From Planctomycetota bacterium (GTDB lineage: Bacteria > Planctomycetota > Phycisphaerae > Phycisphaerales > UBA1924), in contig JAGWZK010000012.1 in the NCBI GenBank assembly GCA_018968885.1, positions 42,520-106,519 of the forward strand: a DNA stretch of 64,000 bases, in the 5' to 3' direction. Positions 8,691-17,047 of this stretch are shown piece by piece. A model generated the notes under the pieces. The model saw only the letters and a program-made list of their open reading frames with translations, made no database searches and had not been told where the DNA came from. The number at the start of each line of letters is the position of its first letter. The stretch's first letter is position 1. Position numbers and translations under genes: made by a program.

Positions 8691-9803
8691 ATGGCTGACC
8701 CGATTGTCTATTTTGCGATTCCGTCTGCGAGCCCTGAGAACTGCCGCAAGGTGCTGCCGGTGTGGCGCGAGATGGGGTACAAGACGGCGATCTTGCAGAA
8801 TTACAAGAAGGGTGACATCCCTGCGGATATCTGCGTGTGGTCAGACACCTATCCGGGTTGGCCTGGCTCGATCAACATTCTGGCGCGAGAGATCGTGCCC
8901 AAGCAGGCGTCGATCATCGTCAGCGGCGGCGATGACATGCTCCCTGACCCGAACATGCCAGCACACAAACTTGCCAAGCAGTTCATGGAGCGTTTTCCCG
9001 ATTCCTTCGGAGTGATGCAGCCGACGGGAGATGGGTTCCTGGGTGCGCGGCACTTCTGCGGCAGTCCGTGGCTGGGCCGCGCGTGGTGCGATTCGATGTA
9101 TCACGGCACCGGGCCGATGCCCAGCGGCTATCGCCACAACTGGGCGGATAACGAACTCTACTGGGTTGCCAAGTGTCTGCACAGTTTGTGGGAGCGGCCC
9201 GACCTTTCCCAGCATCACGAACACTTCACGCGCACCGGGCAGGAAAAGCCCTCGTATTGGACGAGCAATGTCGAAACCAAGGACCGCGATGATGTGCAAC
9301 TCTTCATCGCGCGATCATGGCAGAAATTCCCCGGCCATGAGCCCCGCGGATTGACTAAGCCCTTCGATGCCGACCTCTTCAAGCGTGAAAATCGCGGCCT
9401 CGCCGAGGCGTATTGGATGACGCGCTATGGATTCGGCACTATCAACAGCACCAGTGGCAGCAAGATCGCCAGCGCGTTTCAGACCTGCATTCAGAATGGT
9501 TGGAAGCGCATCGGCCTCTTTGGCGCTGGCACGCACACGCGGGCGCTGGGTACTGCGCTGATGCAGCCGCCGGTCGAGATTGCAGCGATCATCGATGACA
9601 ACGCCGCGCTGCAGGGGCAATCGCTGTGGGGCTATCCGATCGTGAGCCAGCAGCAGGCCAAGGGGCTGAAACTGGATGCGGTGATTCTGTCATCCAACAG
9701 CATGGAAGATGAGTTGTGGGCGGCTGCGTCGCCGCTGCGTGGGGCGGGGATTCCGACGTTGCGGTTGTATGGGGAGATGGTGCAAGGCAAGAAAGCGGCG
9801 TAA
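8691..9803 (+). CDS. Unidentified two-domain protein, GT-A-like plus Rossmann-like sensor
   Basis: I do not recognise this 370-residue protein as a named family. The N-terminal ~240 residues read like a nucleotide-sugar or glycan enzyme (YFAIPSASPENCRKVLPVWR, then IIVSGGDDMLPDPNM, an acid cluster in the place of a D-x-D). The C-terminal ~110 residues begin with IGLFGAGTHTRALG, a glycine-rich nucleotide-binding turn, followed by IIDDN and LWGYPIV. That is the pattern of the small Rossmann domain found at the end of sugar C-methyltransferases and PglD-like proteins. An ATG at 8655 would add 12 residues; 8691 is preferred because the protein begins cleanly there. It precedes rsfS on the same strand. 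Confidence 0.6.
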   Translation: MADPIVYFAIPSASPENCRKVLPVWREMGYKTAILQNYKKGDIPADICVWSDTYPGWPGSINILAREIVPKQASIIVSGGDDMLPDPNMPAHKLAKQFMERFPDSFGVMQPTGDGFLGARHFCGSPWLGRAWCDSMYHGTGPMPSGYRHNWADNELYWVAKCLHSLWERPDLSQHHEHFTRTGQEKPSYWTSNVETKDRDDVQLFIARSWQKFPGHEPRGLTKPFDADLFKRENRGLAEAYWMTRYGFGTINSTSGSKIASAFQTCIQNGWKRIGLFGAGTHTRALGTALMQPPVEIAAIIDDNAALQGQSLWGYPIVSQQQAKGLKLDAVILSSNSMEDELWAAASPLRGAGIPTLRLYGEMVQGKKAA

Positions 9804-9913
9804 GTCTTTGCCAGTACCTGTTTTGAGTTGGATGCACGCGACAGAATCAGTATGCCATGTGCGAACGGTGTGGGTTCGCCAACGTCACCGGTCAAACCTA
9901 CCCTCCCCCACAC

Positions 9914-10873
9914 ATGGCTAAGAAGGTTTCCACATCCTCACGCAAGGGCGGGCCCGTCGCCAAATCCAAGTCTTTCAAAGGCAAATCCGCCTCCAAGGGT
10001 GGCTCAAAGTCTGCCCCGAAGCGCGGTTCCAAAGCCAAAGTCGGGGCCAAGCCCTCCGGCAATCCCGCCCCTAAGGGTGCCGCTGGCAAGGGTTCCGCCA
10101 AGGGCACCGGCAAGGTCAAACCGGCTCAAAAGCACGCCCCCGTCCGCGCCTCCAAAAAGCCCACCAAGTCCTCCACCGCTCCCATTGCCAAGGGGACCAA
10201 ACTGGGTAAGGGTGTGGTGGGCAAGGGCGTTCGCGTGACCGCATCTGCAGCGGTGAAGGGACTCAGCAAGGCCTCTGGCCCTCGCGCCAAGCGTGCTGCG
10301 GCGGGCGAAGTCCTCGACACGGTCTCACCTGAAGTGCTGAATGAGCAGGTCTCATCTTCTGCATCTGCAACCGCTCAGGTCGTGTCGCAGCAGGAGTTGC
10401 TGGAGCAGGCCTCGCCTCAGAGTCAGGCATCAACCACATCGTTTGAAGCGATGCAGCGTCAGCGTGCGGCTTCCTACAACCCCGGCCCCAAATCTGGCAA
10501 AGATTTCGCCGTCGAGGTGGCACGTCTGGTTCGCGATGACAAGTGTGAGGATGTGCTGGTCCTCGATGCCCGCAAGAAGCAGGGGATCACCGATTTCATC
10601 ATCATCGCCAGCGGCACATCCGATCGCCAGATGCGTGCGGTCCTTCATCACGTCGAAGAGCTTGGCACCAAGACCGGCAATCCACTCGTCCGCGTCTCGA
10701 TTGACGAGCGCACCACCTGGATTCTTGCTGACTTTGTCGATGTGATGGTGCACCTCTTTGAGCCCAACACCCGCTCGCACTACGACCTGGAATTGATGTG
10801 GGGTGATTGCGACCGCATCAGTTGGGAACGCCCTGATCAGCGCTCACGCGATTACGCCGGGCTGCACTCCTGA
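9914..10873 (+). CDS. rsfS: Ribosomal silencing factor RsfS with a long histone-H1-like N-terminal tail
   Basis: The C-terminal ~125 residues are a standard RsfS (Iojap) domain: LVRDDKCEDVLVLDAR, then ITDFIIIASGTSDRQMRAV and a conserved WILADFVDVMVHLF block. RsfS binds ribosomal protein L14 and blocks subunit joining in slow growth. Ahead of it are about 190 residues of low-complexity Lys/Ala/Ser/Pro/Gly sequence (repeated KGKSASKGG-like and KPTKSS-like units), strongly basic and resembling histone H1 tails. RsfS is normally 105-130 residues in total. The start is uncertain: ATG 9914 opens directly into the basic tail, while ATG 9857 would add a short Cys-containing leader. panD follows after 17 bases. 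Confidence 0.85.
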   Translation: MAKKVSTSSRKGGPVAKSKSFKGKSASKGGSKSAPKRGSKAKVGAKPSGNPAPKGAAGKGSAKGTGKVKPAQKHAPVRASKKPTKSSTAPIAKGTKLGKGVVGKGVRVTASAAVKGLSKASGPRAKRAAAGEVLDTVSPEVLNEQVSSSASATAQVVSQQELLEQASPQSQASTTSFEAMQRQRAASYNPGPKSGKDFAVEVARLVRDDKCEDVLVLDARKKQGITDFIIIASGTSDRQMRAVLHHVEELGTKTGNPLVRVSIDERTTWILADFVDVMVHLFEPNTRSHYDLELMWGDCDRISWERPDQRSRDYAGLHS

Positions 10874-10890
10874 GCACACAAAACCTCCTC

Positions 10891-11259
10891 ATGCTGCGAA
10901 ACGTTCTGCACAGCAAGATTCACCGGGCCACCGTCACCGCGGCGTTGCCCAACTACGTCGGTTCCATCACCATCGATGAGGACTTTCTCGATGCCACGGG
11001 CATGCGCGTCAACGACATGGTCGCCATCGCCAATTGCAACAATGGCGAACGCTTCGAGACCTATATCTTCAAGGGCGCTCGGGGCAGCCGCAAGATCGAA
11101 TTGAACGGTGCGGCGGCATTGCTTGTGAAGCCCGGCGACAAGGTCATCATCATGCACTACGCCATGATGACCGATGAGGAGTATGCGAGCCATCGTCCGC
11201 GCGTCCTCATCATGGGTGAGGGGAACACCGTGGAACAGGTGATTCGCTACGAATCGTGA
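10891..11259 (+). CDS. panD: Aspartate 1-decarboxylase (pyruvoyl enzyme)
   Basis: A 122-residue protein of normal family length that makes beta-alanine from aspartate for pantothenate and CoA synthesis. The self-cleavage site Gly-Ser in NYVGSITID is present; the new N-terminal serine becomes the pyruvoyl group. The N-terminal LRNVLHSKIHRATVT and the later NGAAALLVKPGDKVIIM match the family closely. It lies in a tight plus-strand run between rsfS and aroB. Confidence 0.96.
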   Translation: MLRNVLHSKIHRATVTAALPNYVGSITIDEDFLDATGMRVNDMVAIANCNNGERFETYIFKGARGSRKIELNGAAALLVKPGDKVIIMHYAMMTDEEYASHRPRVLIMGEGNTVEQVIRYES

Positions 11260-11269
11260 AAAGAGCGGA

Positions 11270-12475
11270 GTGCCCGTGGCTGATCAGCGGCACAATCACG
11301 TGACCCGAGGCGACGACGACAAAGAGTCGTCGTGCGTGCAGGTTGTCTTGCCCTCTGCTGCGTATCCCGTGCACATCGGCTCGGGACTTCTTTCATCTCT
11401 GGCTGCCATCGTTCACGCCTGCTGCCCCCGCGCCAAGCGCGTGCTTCTGGTGCAGGATGCCGGAGTGCCGAGTCAGACCCGCCTGATCGCGGCTCACTCT
11501 CTGGCTTCTGAATTCACCATCGCCGAAGCGATGCTCACGGCCACCGAAGCCGCCAAGAGCGCCGATTCGCTTGCGCATCTCTGGTCCGCTCTTGCCGATG
11601 CGGCGCTCGATCGCGATGATGCCGTCGTCGCCCTGGGCGGAGGCATCGTCACTGATGTGGCTGGCTTTGCCGCCGCAACCTATCGCCGCGGCATCCCTGT
11701 CATTCAATGTCCCACCACGCTTCTTTCCATGGTCGATGCCAGTGTGGGGGGCAAGACCGGCATCAACCTCCCCTCATCTCGCGGCACGCTGAAGAACATG
11801 GCCGGCTCGTTTCACCAGCCCGCCGCCGTTGTCGCCGATGTCGACACCCTCAACACACTGACCCATCGCGAGTTCCGCGCTGGTATGGCCGAGGTCATCA
11901 AGCACGCCCTGATCGAGCACTCCGTCAGCGGCACATCAACCCTTCTTCCCCAGTTGCAACGCACTCCCCAATGGACCGCTGCTTCACCGGGGCTGGCCGA
12001 CCTCATCGCTGCCAATGTCCGGATTAAGGCGTCGGTGGTCGCCAAAGACGAACGCGAAACCGCGTCGGATGCAGTGGGGGGGAGGGCTCTCCTCAACCTT
12101 GGTCACACCTTTGCCCACGCCATCGAGCCCCTGTCCAATCTCTCACCCAGCGGCAATCCCGCCGATGCCCCTCTCAAGCATGGCGAGGCCGTCGGGCTTG
12201 GCCTGATCGCAGCTGCCGCCACCTCGCGGCATCTGGGTCTGATCGATTCTGGCTATCAATCGCAGATCACTGGCCTTGTCGCTTCGGCGGGATTACCGAC
12301 AGGCATTGGCGCTCTCCCCCCAGCCGACACCCTCATCGAGCGCATGCGTCTGGATAAGAAGGTCCGCGCTGGCAGTCTGCGGCTGATTCTTCCGACAGGC
12401 ACAGCCACTGCCGCGGTTCTGGCTGATGTACCCGTCGAGGCCATCCGTGCAGGTTGGCGCGCGATCGACAGGTAA
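11270..12475 (+). CDS. aroB: 3-dehydroquinate synthase
   Basis: Second step of the shikimate pathway, DAHP to 3-dehydroquinate, using NAD+ and a divalent metal. The glycine-rich NAD loop (VVALGGGIVTDVAGFAAATY), the PTTLLSMVDASVGGKTGINL block and the metal-ligand stretch LNLGHTFAHAIE are all intact. At 401 residues it is a little longer than typical (about 360), partly from an N-terminal leader of about 20 residues and a short insert before the metal site. The GTG at 11270 is used here; a GTG at 11276 with GGAG five bases upstream is equally plausible. The aroA gene lies elsewhere in the window, so the pathway is not in one operon. Confidence 0.95.
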   Translation: MPVADQRHNHVTRGDDDKESSCVQVVLPSAAYPVHIGSGLLSSLAAIVHACCPRAKRVLLVQDAGVPSQTRLIAAHSLASEFTIAEAMLTATEAAKSADSLAHLWSALADAALDRDDAVVALGGGIVTDVAGFAAATYRRGIPVIQCPTTLLSMVDASVGGKTGINLPSSRGTLKNMAGSFHQPAAVVADVDTLNTLTHREFRAGMAEVIKHALIEHSVSGTSTLLPQLQRTPQWTAASPGLADLIAANVRIKASVVAKDERETASDAVGGRALLNLGHTFAHAIEPLSNLSPSGNPADAPLKHGEAVGLGLIAAAATSRHLGLIDSGYQSQITGLVASAGLPTGIGALPPADTLIERMRLDKKVRAGSLRLILPTGTATAAVLADVPVEAIRAGWRAIDR

Positions 12476-12628
12476 ACCCCCTAAACCCCCAAGTCGAGCC
12501 GCCCCCAACCTTTACTTTTTGTACCATGAACTGGTGATCGTCCGATATTCGACGGTCAGGCGGGTATGTCTCGCTTCACGTGCACCGAGCGCCGGGGTTC
12601 CCCGGCGCGCCCAAGGAAGGGACCGGGC

Positions 12629-14299
12629 GTGCGGATCATCGCCATCATCAATCAAAAGGGCGGCTGTGGCAAGACCACGACTGCCATCAACCTCGCGGCT
12701 ATGTACGCCCGTCGAGGACTTCGCACTCTGCTTGTGGATATGGATCCACAATCGCACTGCGCTGCCGGGCTCGGCATCCCCGAGAATCGACTTGAGTTCG
12801 ACATCGGTGATGCGCTCCTTGCCGGTGAGGAACGCAAGTTCGATTTCTCGCGTCTGGTCTGGCCTGCGGCACGCAATCTCGATCTGGCCCCCAGTCGCAT
12901 GAGATTGGCCGGGCTTGAAGCCCGCGCGGGTGGCCTTGCCGACAAGCCGGATAAGGAACGGCGGCTCACTCAGGTTCTGGCCCGCCAGAAGAACAACTAC
13001 GACGTCGTGTGCATCGACTGCTCTCCTTCGATCGGCCTCCTCACCTTCAACGCTTTGGCCGCCGCCACGACCGTGCTGATTCCAGTCGAGACGGGCTATT
13101 TCTCTCTTCAGGGCGCGACGAAGCAGTTGAACACGGTGCGCACTCTGGCCCGCCGACTGGGTGTGGCCGTGCCGGTGTGGATGCTGGCGACGATTCACGA
13201 TTCGACAAGCACAGTCGCCAACGACCTGTTGGAAGAGATGAAGCGTCGTTTCGGCCAGCGCGTCATTCCCACCGTTATCCGGCGCGACAATCGCTTGAAG
13301 GAAGCCGTCTCTTTCGGCCAACCCATCATCGATTTCGACTCTGCCTCACCTGGCGCACAGGACTATGCCGCTGTGGCCAATTGGCTGTTGCAGCAATCTC
13401 GCGCTGCTCTCACCGATGACGACTTGCCGATCGAGGACGCACCCGCTGCCTACGAGACGCAGTCGAGCAGCGGCGAAGGCAACGCTGGCACCGACGCACC
13501 ACCCACACCCATCGTCGAGATCGCCGCGAGTATTCGCGCTGCCGCCACGCCCAAGCCGGTCGCTGCGGCACCGCTTCCTGCACCTTTGGCAGTCCCCGGT
13601 ATCAGCCGCGCTGAAGAGCTTGCCCAGCGCGCCCGCGCACTGGCCATGCGTGCCCTCAATGCGCCGCAGATGGAAGCCAAGCCCGGGACCTTGGATGTAG
13701 TTTCTCCTGCAACGAGCATTGGCCCGGCGGGCATCGCCTCGACCCTTATCACGCCTCCCAGCCCTTCGATGATGGGAACTGGACTGAGTGCGGGTGCTGC
13801 GCCGGTCACTTCATCGTTGACATCAACAACCATGACTGCCCCGGAGGGGTTGGCTGCAGCGACGCTGAGTTCCTCAACTGCGGCACTCCTGGCTGAGGCA
13901 TACACAGAACTGCAGGTTCCGGCCACGCCCGCGCGTGAGCATTCCGTTCTGGTGCTGGAGCCCGCTCCGGCACCGACACCCGCGCCAACCGCGCCTGTGA
14001 CATCAGTGCTCCCTGCCTTGGGCGTGCGCGTCACGCGGCAGGGCGTGCTGTTTCTGCAAGCAGCCGGTCTGGGCCAGACTCTCGCCATCGCGGGGGACTT
14101 CAACGGATGGAATCCCAAAGCCGCCCCCATGCGTCTCAATCGCGATGCGGGTGTCTTTGAGTGCCTCGTCAAACTTCCTCCCGGCCGCCACCAGTATCGC
14201 CTTGTGGTCGATGGTCGCTGGATCAACGACCCTCACAACCCTGTGACCGAACTGAATCCCTTCAACGAGCCCAACAGCATCGTCACCGTCGCGGCGTGA
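12629..14299 (+). CDS. ParA/MinD-type ATPase fused to a C-terminal glycogen-binding-like domain
   Basis: Residues 1-250 are a ParA-family ATPase with all motifs: deviant Walker A (INQKGGCGKTTTAINLAAMY), Walker A' LLVDMDPQSH, and Walker B VVCIDCSPSIGLLTFNAL. A ~190-residue Ala/Pro/Ser/Thr-rich linker follows. The last ~85 residues (AIAGDFNGWNPKAAPM, later LPPGRHQYRLVVDGRWIND and FNEPNSIV) match the AMPK-beta/CBM48-type glycogen-binding fold, including the conserved GDFN-W turn. The GTG at 12629 starts the protein where ParA proteins normally start, with a purine-rich GGAAGGGA upstream; the frame extends to 12566. It opens the flagellar gene block, so a flagellar-placement or chemosensory-positioning role like FlhG/ParC is possible. 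The carbohydrate-binding end is unexplained. Confidence 0.85.
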   Translation: MRIIAIINQKGGCGKTTTAINLAAMYARRGLRTLLVDMDPQSHCAAGLGIPENRLEFDIGDALLAGEERKFDFSRLVWPAARNLDLAPSRMRLAGLEARAGGLADKPDKERRLTQVLARQKNNYDVVCIDCSPSIGLLTFNALAAATTVLIPVETGYFSLQGATKQLNTVRTLARRLGVAVPVWMLATIHDSTSTVANDLLEEMKRRFGQRVIPTVIRRDNRLKEAVSFGQPIIDFDSASPGAQDYAAVANWLLQQSRAALTDDDLPIEDAPAAYETQSSSGEGNAGTDAPPTPIVEIAASIRAAATPKPVAAAPLPAPLAVPGISRAEELAQRARALAMRALNAPQMEAKPGTLDVVSPATSIGPAGIASTLITPPSPSMMGTGLSAGAAPVTSSLTSTTMTAPEGLAAATLSSSTAALLAEAYTELQVPATPAREHSVLVLEPAPAPTPAPTAPVTSVLPALGVRVTRQGVLFLQAAGLGQTLAIAGDFNGWNPKAAPMRLNRDAGVFECLVKLPPGRHQYRLVVDGRWINDPHNPVTELNPFNEPNSIVTVAA

Positions 14300-14325
14300 A
14301 TTCCTTCTTCTCGCAAGAGCCCCTC

Positions 14326-16095
14326 ATGGACCACTCCGGATACGGAACGCCACACCAGAACTCGCACGCGACACCCGGTGTCACGCGCAACGAGTACGAC
14401 GCTCTGGCCGATCTCTTTCTGGATGATGCCGCGTTTGGTGCTGCGCCGACGCCAGTTCACACACCCTCACCCACCGTCATCGCCACGCAACAGGCCGCAC
14501 CTGCGGCAACTCATCTGCACCTGACCAACGCGCCCGCGGTTTCGCTTCCCGCTCAGCCGCACACTGGTGAGGCCCCCAATGTCTGGCGCTTGGTTGGCGA
14601 TAGTGTGCTGGGAGATGCGCCGGTTTCACACATCGAATCCGAGCCACCACCCGCACCCGCCGTTTCCGGTCGCATCATCGTTGAAGCCATCGTGCAGGGA
14701 CATCTTCCGATCTTTGCTTCTGCCTGGGTTCCCCAATACGCTCGAAGCATCGTTCAGGAGACTCAATCAGCAGTTGCTCTCATTCGCGTTCGCCACGGAC
14801 AGATCTCTGTCGAGCGGTTTGCGCTTGATTCTGCCTCTTCTGCTGCGCTCCCCAAGCACGCCACGCTGGCCGAAGCGGTCGAATCCGCCCGCGCTGCCCG
14901 CGTGCTTGTGCAGGTGGACGAAATCGCCGAACCCGATCTCTGGCGCACTCCCGGTCTTGATCGCATCACCGTTCTCACCGGCGCAGACGAAGCGGCCATG
15001 GTCGCCTGCTATCGCACCCTCAAGACCATCGGTCAGGAGCTCTCTCACGATCTTTCACCGGATGCTGTCGAAGACGTCGGCACTCCGTCCACACCCGCTC
15101 TGGCCATCGCTGTCCTGGGTGCCACCAGTGAGCGTGCAGCGCAGACCATCACACGCATTCAACGTGCGGCAACCAATTTCCTCTCCCGCCAGGTGCACGG
15201 CTCACACGCCGCCGGACGTATTGGCTCCGGTTCTTCGCAAACCCTTTTCCGCGGCGTCGCCCTCGATGGTGACTCTTCGCCCGTCGCCCTCATCGCACTG
15301 ATCCGCGCCTCTGCGGATATCGCTCAAGAGTCTGCACGCACCTCAACACCATTCCACACTCCCGTTCCACCAACACACACGATTGCTTCGCAGGATCGCT
15401 CCCCATTCACCCCTGCCCAGCCCGTCACCCCAGCACAGCGAACAACCCCTGGACAGCGAACCAGCGCGTGGGAGCGCGTCGCGGCACGCCTGGAGGAAAA
15501 GCTCGGCCCCGCGACCACACCCGCCGCTCAATTTGAATCCAAGCCCATCGCTGCCGCGCCGCAACCAGCGGCACCTTCTGCCGATTCCGACTACGACCTG
15601 ATTGATCTCACCGACCTTCACTCCACCGATGTGGTCCCGCCAGCATCGCCAACCACCGCAGCGGCCGTGGACGCAACCAGTGCCCCAGAGGCGATGACCC
15701 CCGATCATCCGCACCTGGCCACCTTCGTCGATGAGCTACTTGCCATCGATGAGCATTGCCCATACGCCGAGACCGTCGAATTTGCCCTCGCGGCTGATGG
15801 TCGCCTGCACCTTCTGGTTCACACCGGCAACTGCACCCACACCGGTCACCCCGGCGGTCAGGGCCGCGCTCTTGAAGAGCTCACCACCGCCTCCTCCTGG
15901 GCCGTCGCCCATGCTCGAGCATTTCAAAAGTCCCACGCCCACATCAAACTTGACGACATCGAGCACCGCCCCATCCTTCACCTGATCACGGATCGCCCCC
16001 GCGAGGCCAAGCGCCTGCTGGAAAGCGACATCCGCATTCACTTGGTTGCACCAGTCGATCCTCAGGCCCGCTTTGTCTGCCGCGATCTCAACTGA
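14326..16095 (+). CDS. Large hypothetical protein with a degenerate MinD/FlhG-like core
   Basis: A 589-residue protein. The first ~100 residues and a stretch around 320-440 are Pro/Ala/Thr/His-rich linkers. The part around residues 105-300 shows a MinD/FlhG-like order of elements: strand and helix, VLVQVDEIAEPDLW, then LDRITVLTGADEAAMVACYR (in the place of the VVTTPEPTAITDAY stretch of MinD) and LAIAVLGATSERAAQTITRI. No Walker A is present, so it could not bind ATP in the normal way. The last ~125 residues form a separate His/Cys-containing region (LLVHTGNCTHTGHPG). The ATG at 14326 is used; a GTG at 14296 overlaps the ParA stop as GTGA and is a strong alternative. Neighbours suggest a partner of the preceding ATPase. 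The MinD link is my inference from pattern only. Confidence 0.55.
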   Translation: MDHSGYGTPHQNSHATPGVTRNEYDALADLFLDDAAFGAAPTPVHTPSPTVIATQQAAPAATHLHLTNAPAVSLPAQPHTGEAPNVWRLVGDSVLGDAPVSHIESEPPPAPAVSGRIIVEAIVQGHLPIFASAWVPQYARSIVQETQSAVALIRVRHGQISVERFALDSASSAALPKHATLAEAVESARAARVLVQVDEIAEPDLWRTPGLDRITVLTGADEAAMVACYRTLKTIGQELSHDLSPDAVEDVGTPSTPALAIAVLGATSERAAQTITRIQRAATNFLSRQVHGSHAAGRIGSGSSQTLFRGVALDGDSSPVALIALIRASADIAQESARTSTPFHTPVPPTHTIASQDRSPFTPAQPVTPAQRTTPGQRTSAWERVAARLEEKLGPATTPAAQFESKPIAAAPQPAAPSADSDYDLIDLTDLHSTDVVPPASPTTAAAVDATSAPEAMTPDHPHLATFVDELLAIDEHCPYAETVEFALAADGRLHLLVHTGNCTHTGHPGGQGRALEELTTASSWAVAHARAFQKSHAHIKLDDIEHRPILHLITDRPREAKRLLESDIRIHLVAPVDPQARFVCRDLN

Positions 16096-16121
16096 GTCGG
16101 CTTCAGTCCCCTCCCCCACAC

Positions 16122-16130
16122 GCCGATAAC
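16122..16130 (+). promoter_or_regulatory. GCCGATAAC motif upstream of the MotA-like gene
   Basis: Exact copy of the GCCGATAAC seen at 8676. Here it stands 56 bases before the ATG at 16186, a normal promoter distance, and the gene downstream is flagellar-like. A convincing -35 is lacking at either sigma-28 or sigma-70 spacing. Confidence 0.35.
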
Positions 16131-16185
16131 TGCGATGGAATCGTTCCGATGGTCGGTCGATGCCACACCCACTACGGGGGATCGC

Positions 16186-16881
16186 ATGGATTACTTCAAT
16201 CTCTTCACAGCCGCGGCTGTCGTCATCATCGCCGTCATCGGCGCGTTCCCGGTTGCACGCTGGCTCGGAACCGATCGCCTGCTCGCTGGCCCCACGCATA
16301 TCGCCTTCGATCCCTATCGCACGATGAATGACATCATCTCGCTTGCCGACGTGCAAGACCGCAACGGCCCTGAGGCCCTCGTCGCGCAGGCCAACGGACT
16401 CCGCAACCCCGTCCTCGCCCGAGCAGTTCGCGGCATCACGCAGGTGTCAAGCGCGAACATGATCCGCTCTTATACAGAGCGAGAGCTCTTCGCACCCCTT
16501 ACCCCTGCCACGCCGCAGTGGGTTTCTGTCATCACCTCACCTCTCTGCGTCATTCCCGTCGGTCTTTTCTGCCTCGTCGGTGCGGCAACTCTCCTTACCG
16601 GAGCCACCATCGGCGCTGCTCCCGTTGCCGGACTTGGCCTGCTTGTCGCGGCTGGTCTCTACGGCCTCTTCATGGCCCAAAGTGTTGTTCCCGCAGGCAA
16701 TGCCTCTGCCCTCGCCACGCGCGAAATGCTCAATCGCCTCGTCATCATCGAGGGGGTCACCGCCCTGGCCGAATGTCAATCCGCTCAGCAGATTCGCACG
16801 CGGCTCGCGGCTCTTTTCCCAGAGTCAGAGACGGCCACCCCTTCTCAGACCGAGTCGTACCCCCTCCGCCGCGCAGCTTGA
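16186..16881 (+). CDS. Divergent MotA/stator-like membrane protein
   Basis: A 231-residue protein with an N-terminal membrane helix (FTAAAVVIIAVIGAFPVA), a cytoplasmic stretch, a membrane pair around residues 125-180, and a cytoplasmic tail. The tail SALATREMLNRLVIIEGVTA, then AECQSAQQIRTRLAALFP, aligns by eye with the MotA signature of a helix after TM4, II-EG-LAI, N-P--IE-KL--FL. The middle part (DIISLADVQDRNGPEAL, NPVLARAVRGI) also fits the MotA region that begins LAE-AR-EG. The TM3 P-x-x-G-L-x-G-T-V core is not conserved, so a working ion channel is doubtful, and no motB follows. GGGGGA precedes the ATG at 16186. It lies directly upstream of fliL. Confidence 0.55.
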   Translation: MDYFNLFTAAAVVIIAVIGAFPVARWLGTDRLLAGPTHIAFDPYRTMNDIISLADVQDRNGPEALVAQANGLRNPVLARAVRGITQVSSANMIRSYTERELFAPLTPATPQWVSVITSPLCVIPVGLFCLVGAATLLTGATIGAAPVAGLGLLVAAGLYGLFMAQSVVPAGNASALATREMLNRLVIIEGVTALAECQSAQQIRTRLAALFPESETATPSQTESYPLRRAA

Positions 16882-16905
16882 CTCGGTTGGTCGCAGCCCG
16901 ATAAC
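16878..16905 (+). promoter_or_regulatory. Candidate promoter before fliL
   Basis: TTGACT at 16878-16883 (5 of 6 to the sigma-70 -35) is followed after 16 bases by GATAAC at 16900-16905 (4 of 6 to TATAAT). The -10 lies inside CCCGATAAC, related to the motif at 8676 and 16122. The fliL start is about 140 bases downstream. The -35 overlaps the end of the preceding gene. Confidence 0.4.
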
Positions 16906-17047
16906 AGCTCTACTCGTCACACGTGCCACCATTCCACACCCTCGCTCGGGTGTGTCGTCACCCCTCCCAACCGGCACGCACAAAGGGTCGATACCCCTCT
17001 ACGCGCCTTGATGGATCGAGGCGGGTTTCAGCGCGTTGGGAGATCAC

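Noticed and set aside
12629..14299. Plasmid or phage partition locus
   Set aside because: No parB, parS-like repeats or replication genes; the gene sits at the head of a chromosomal flagellar block.
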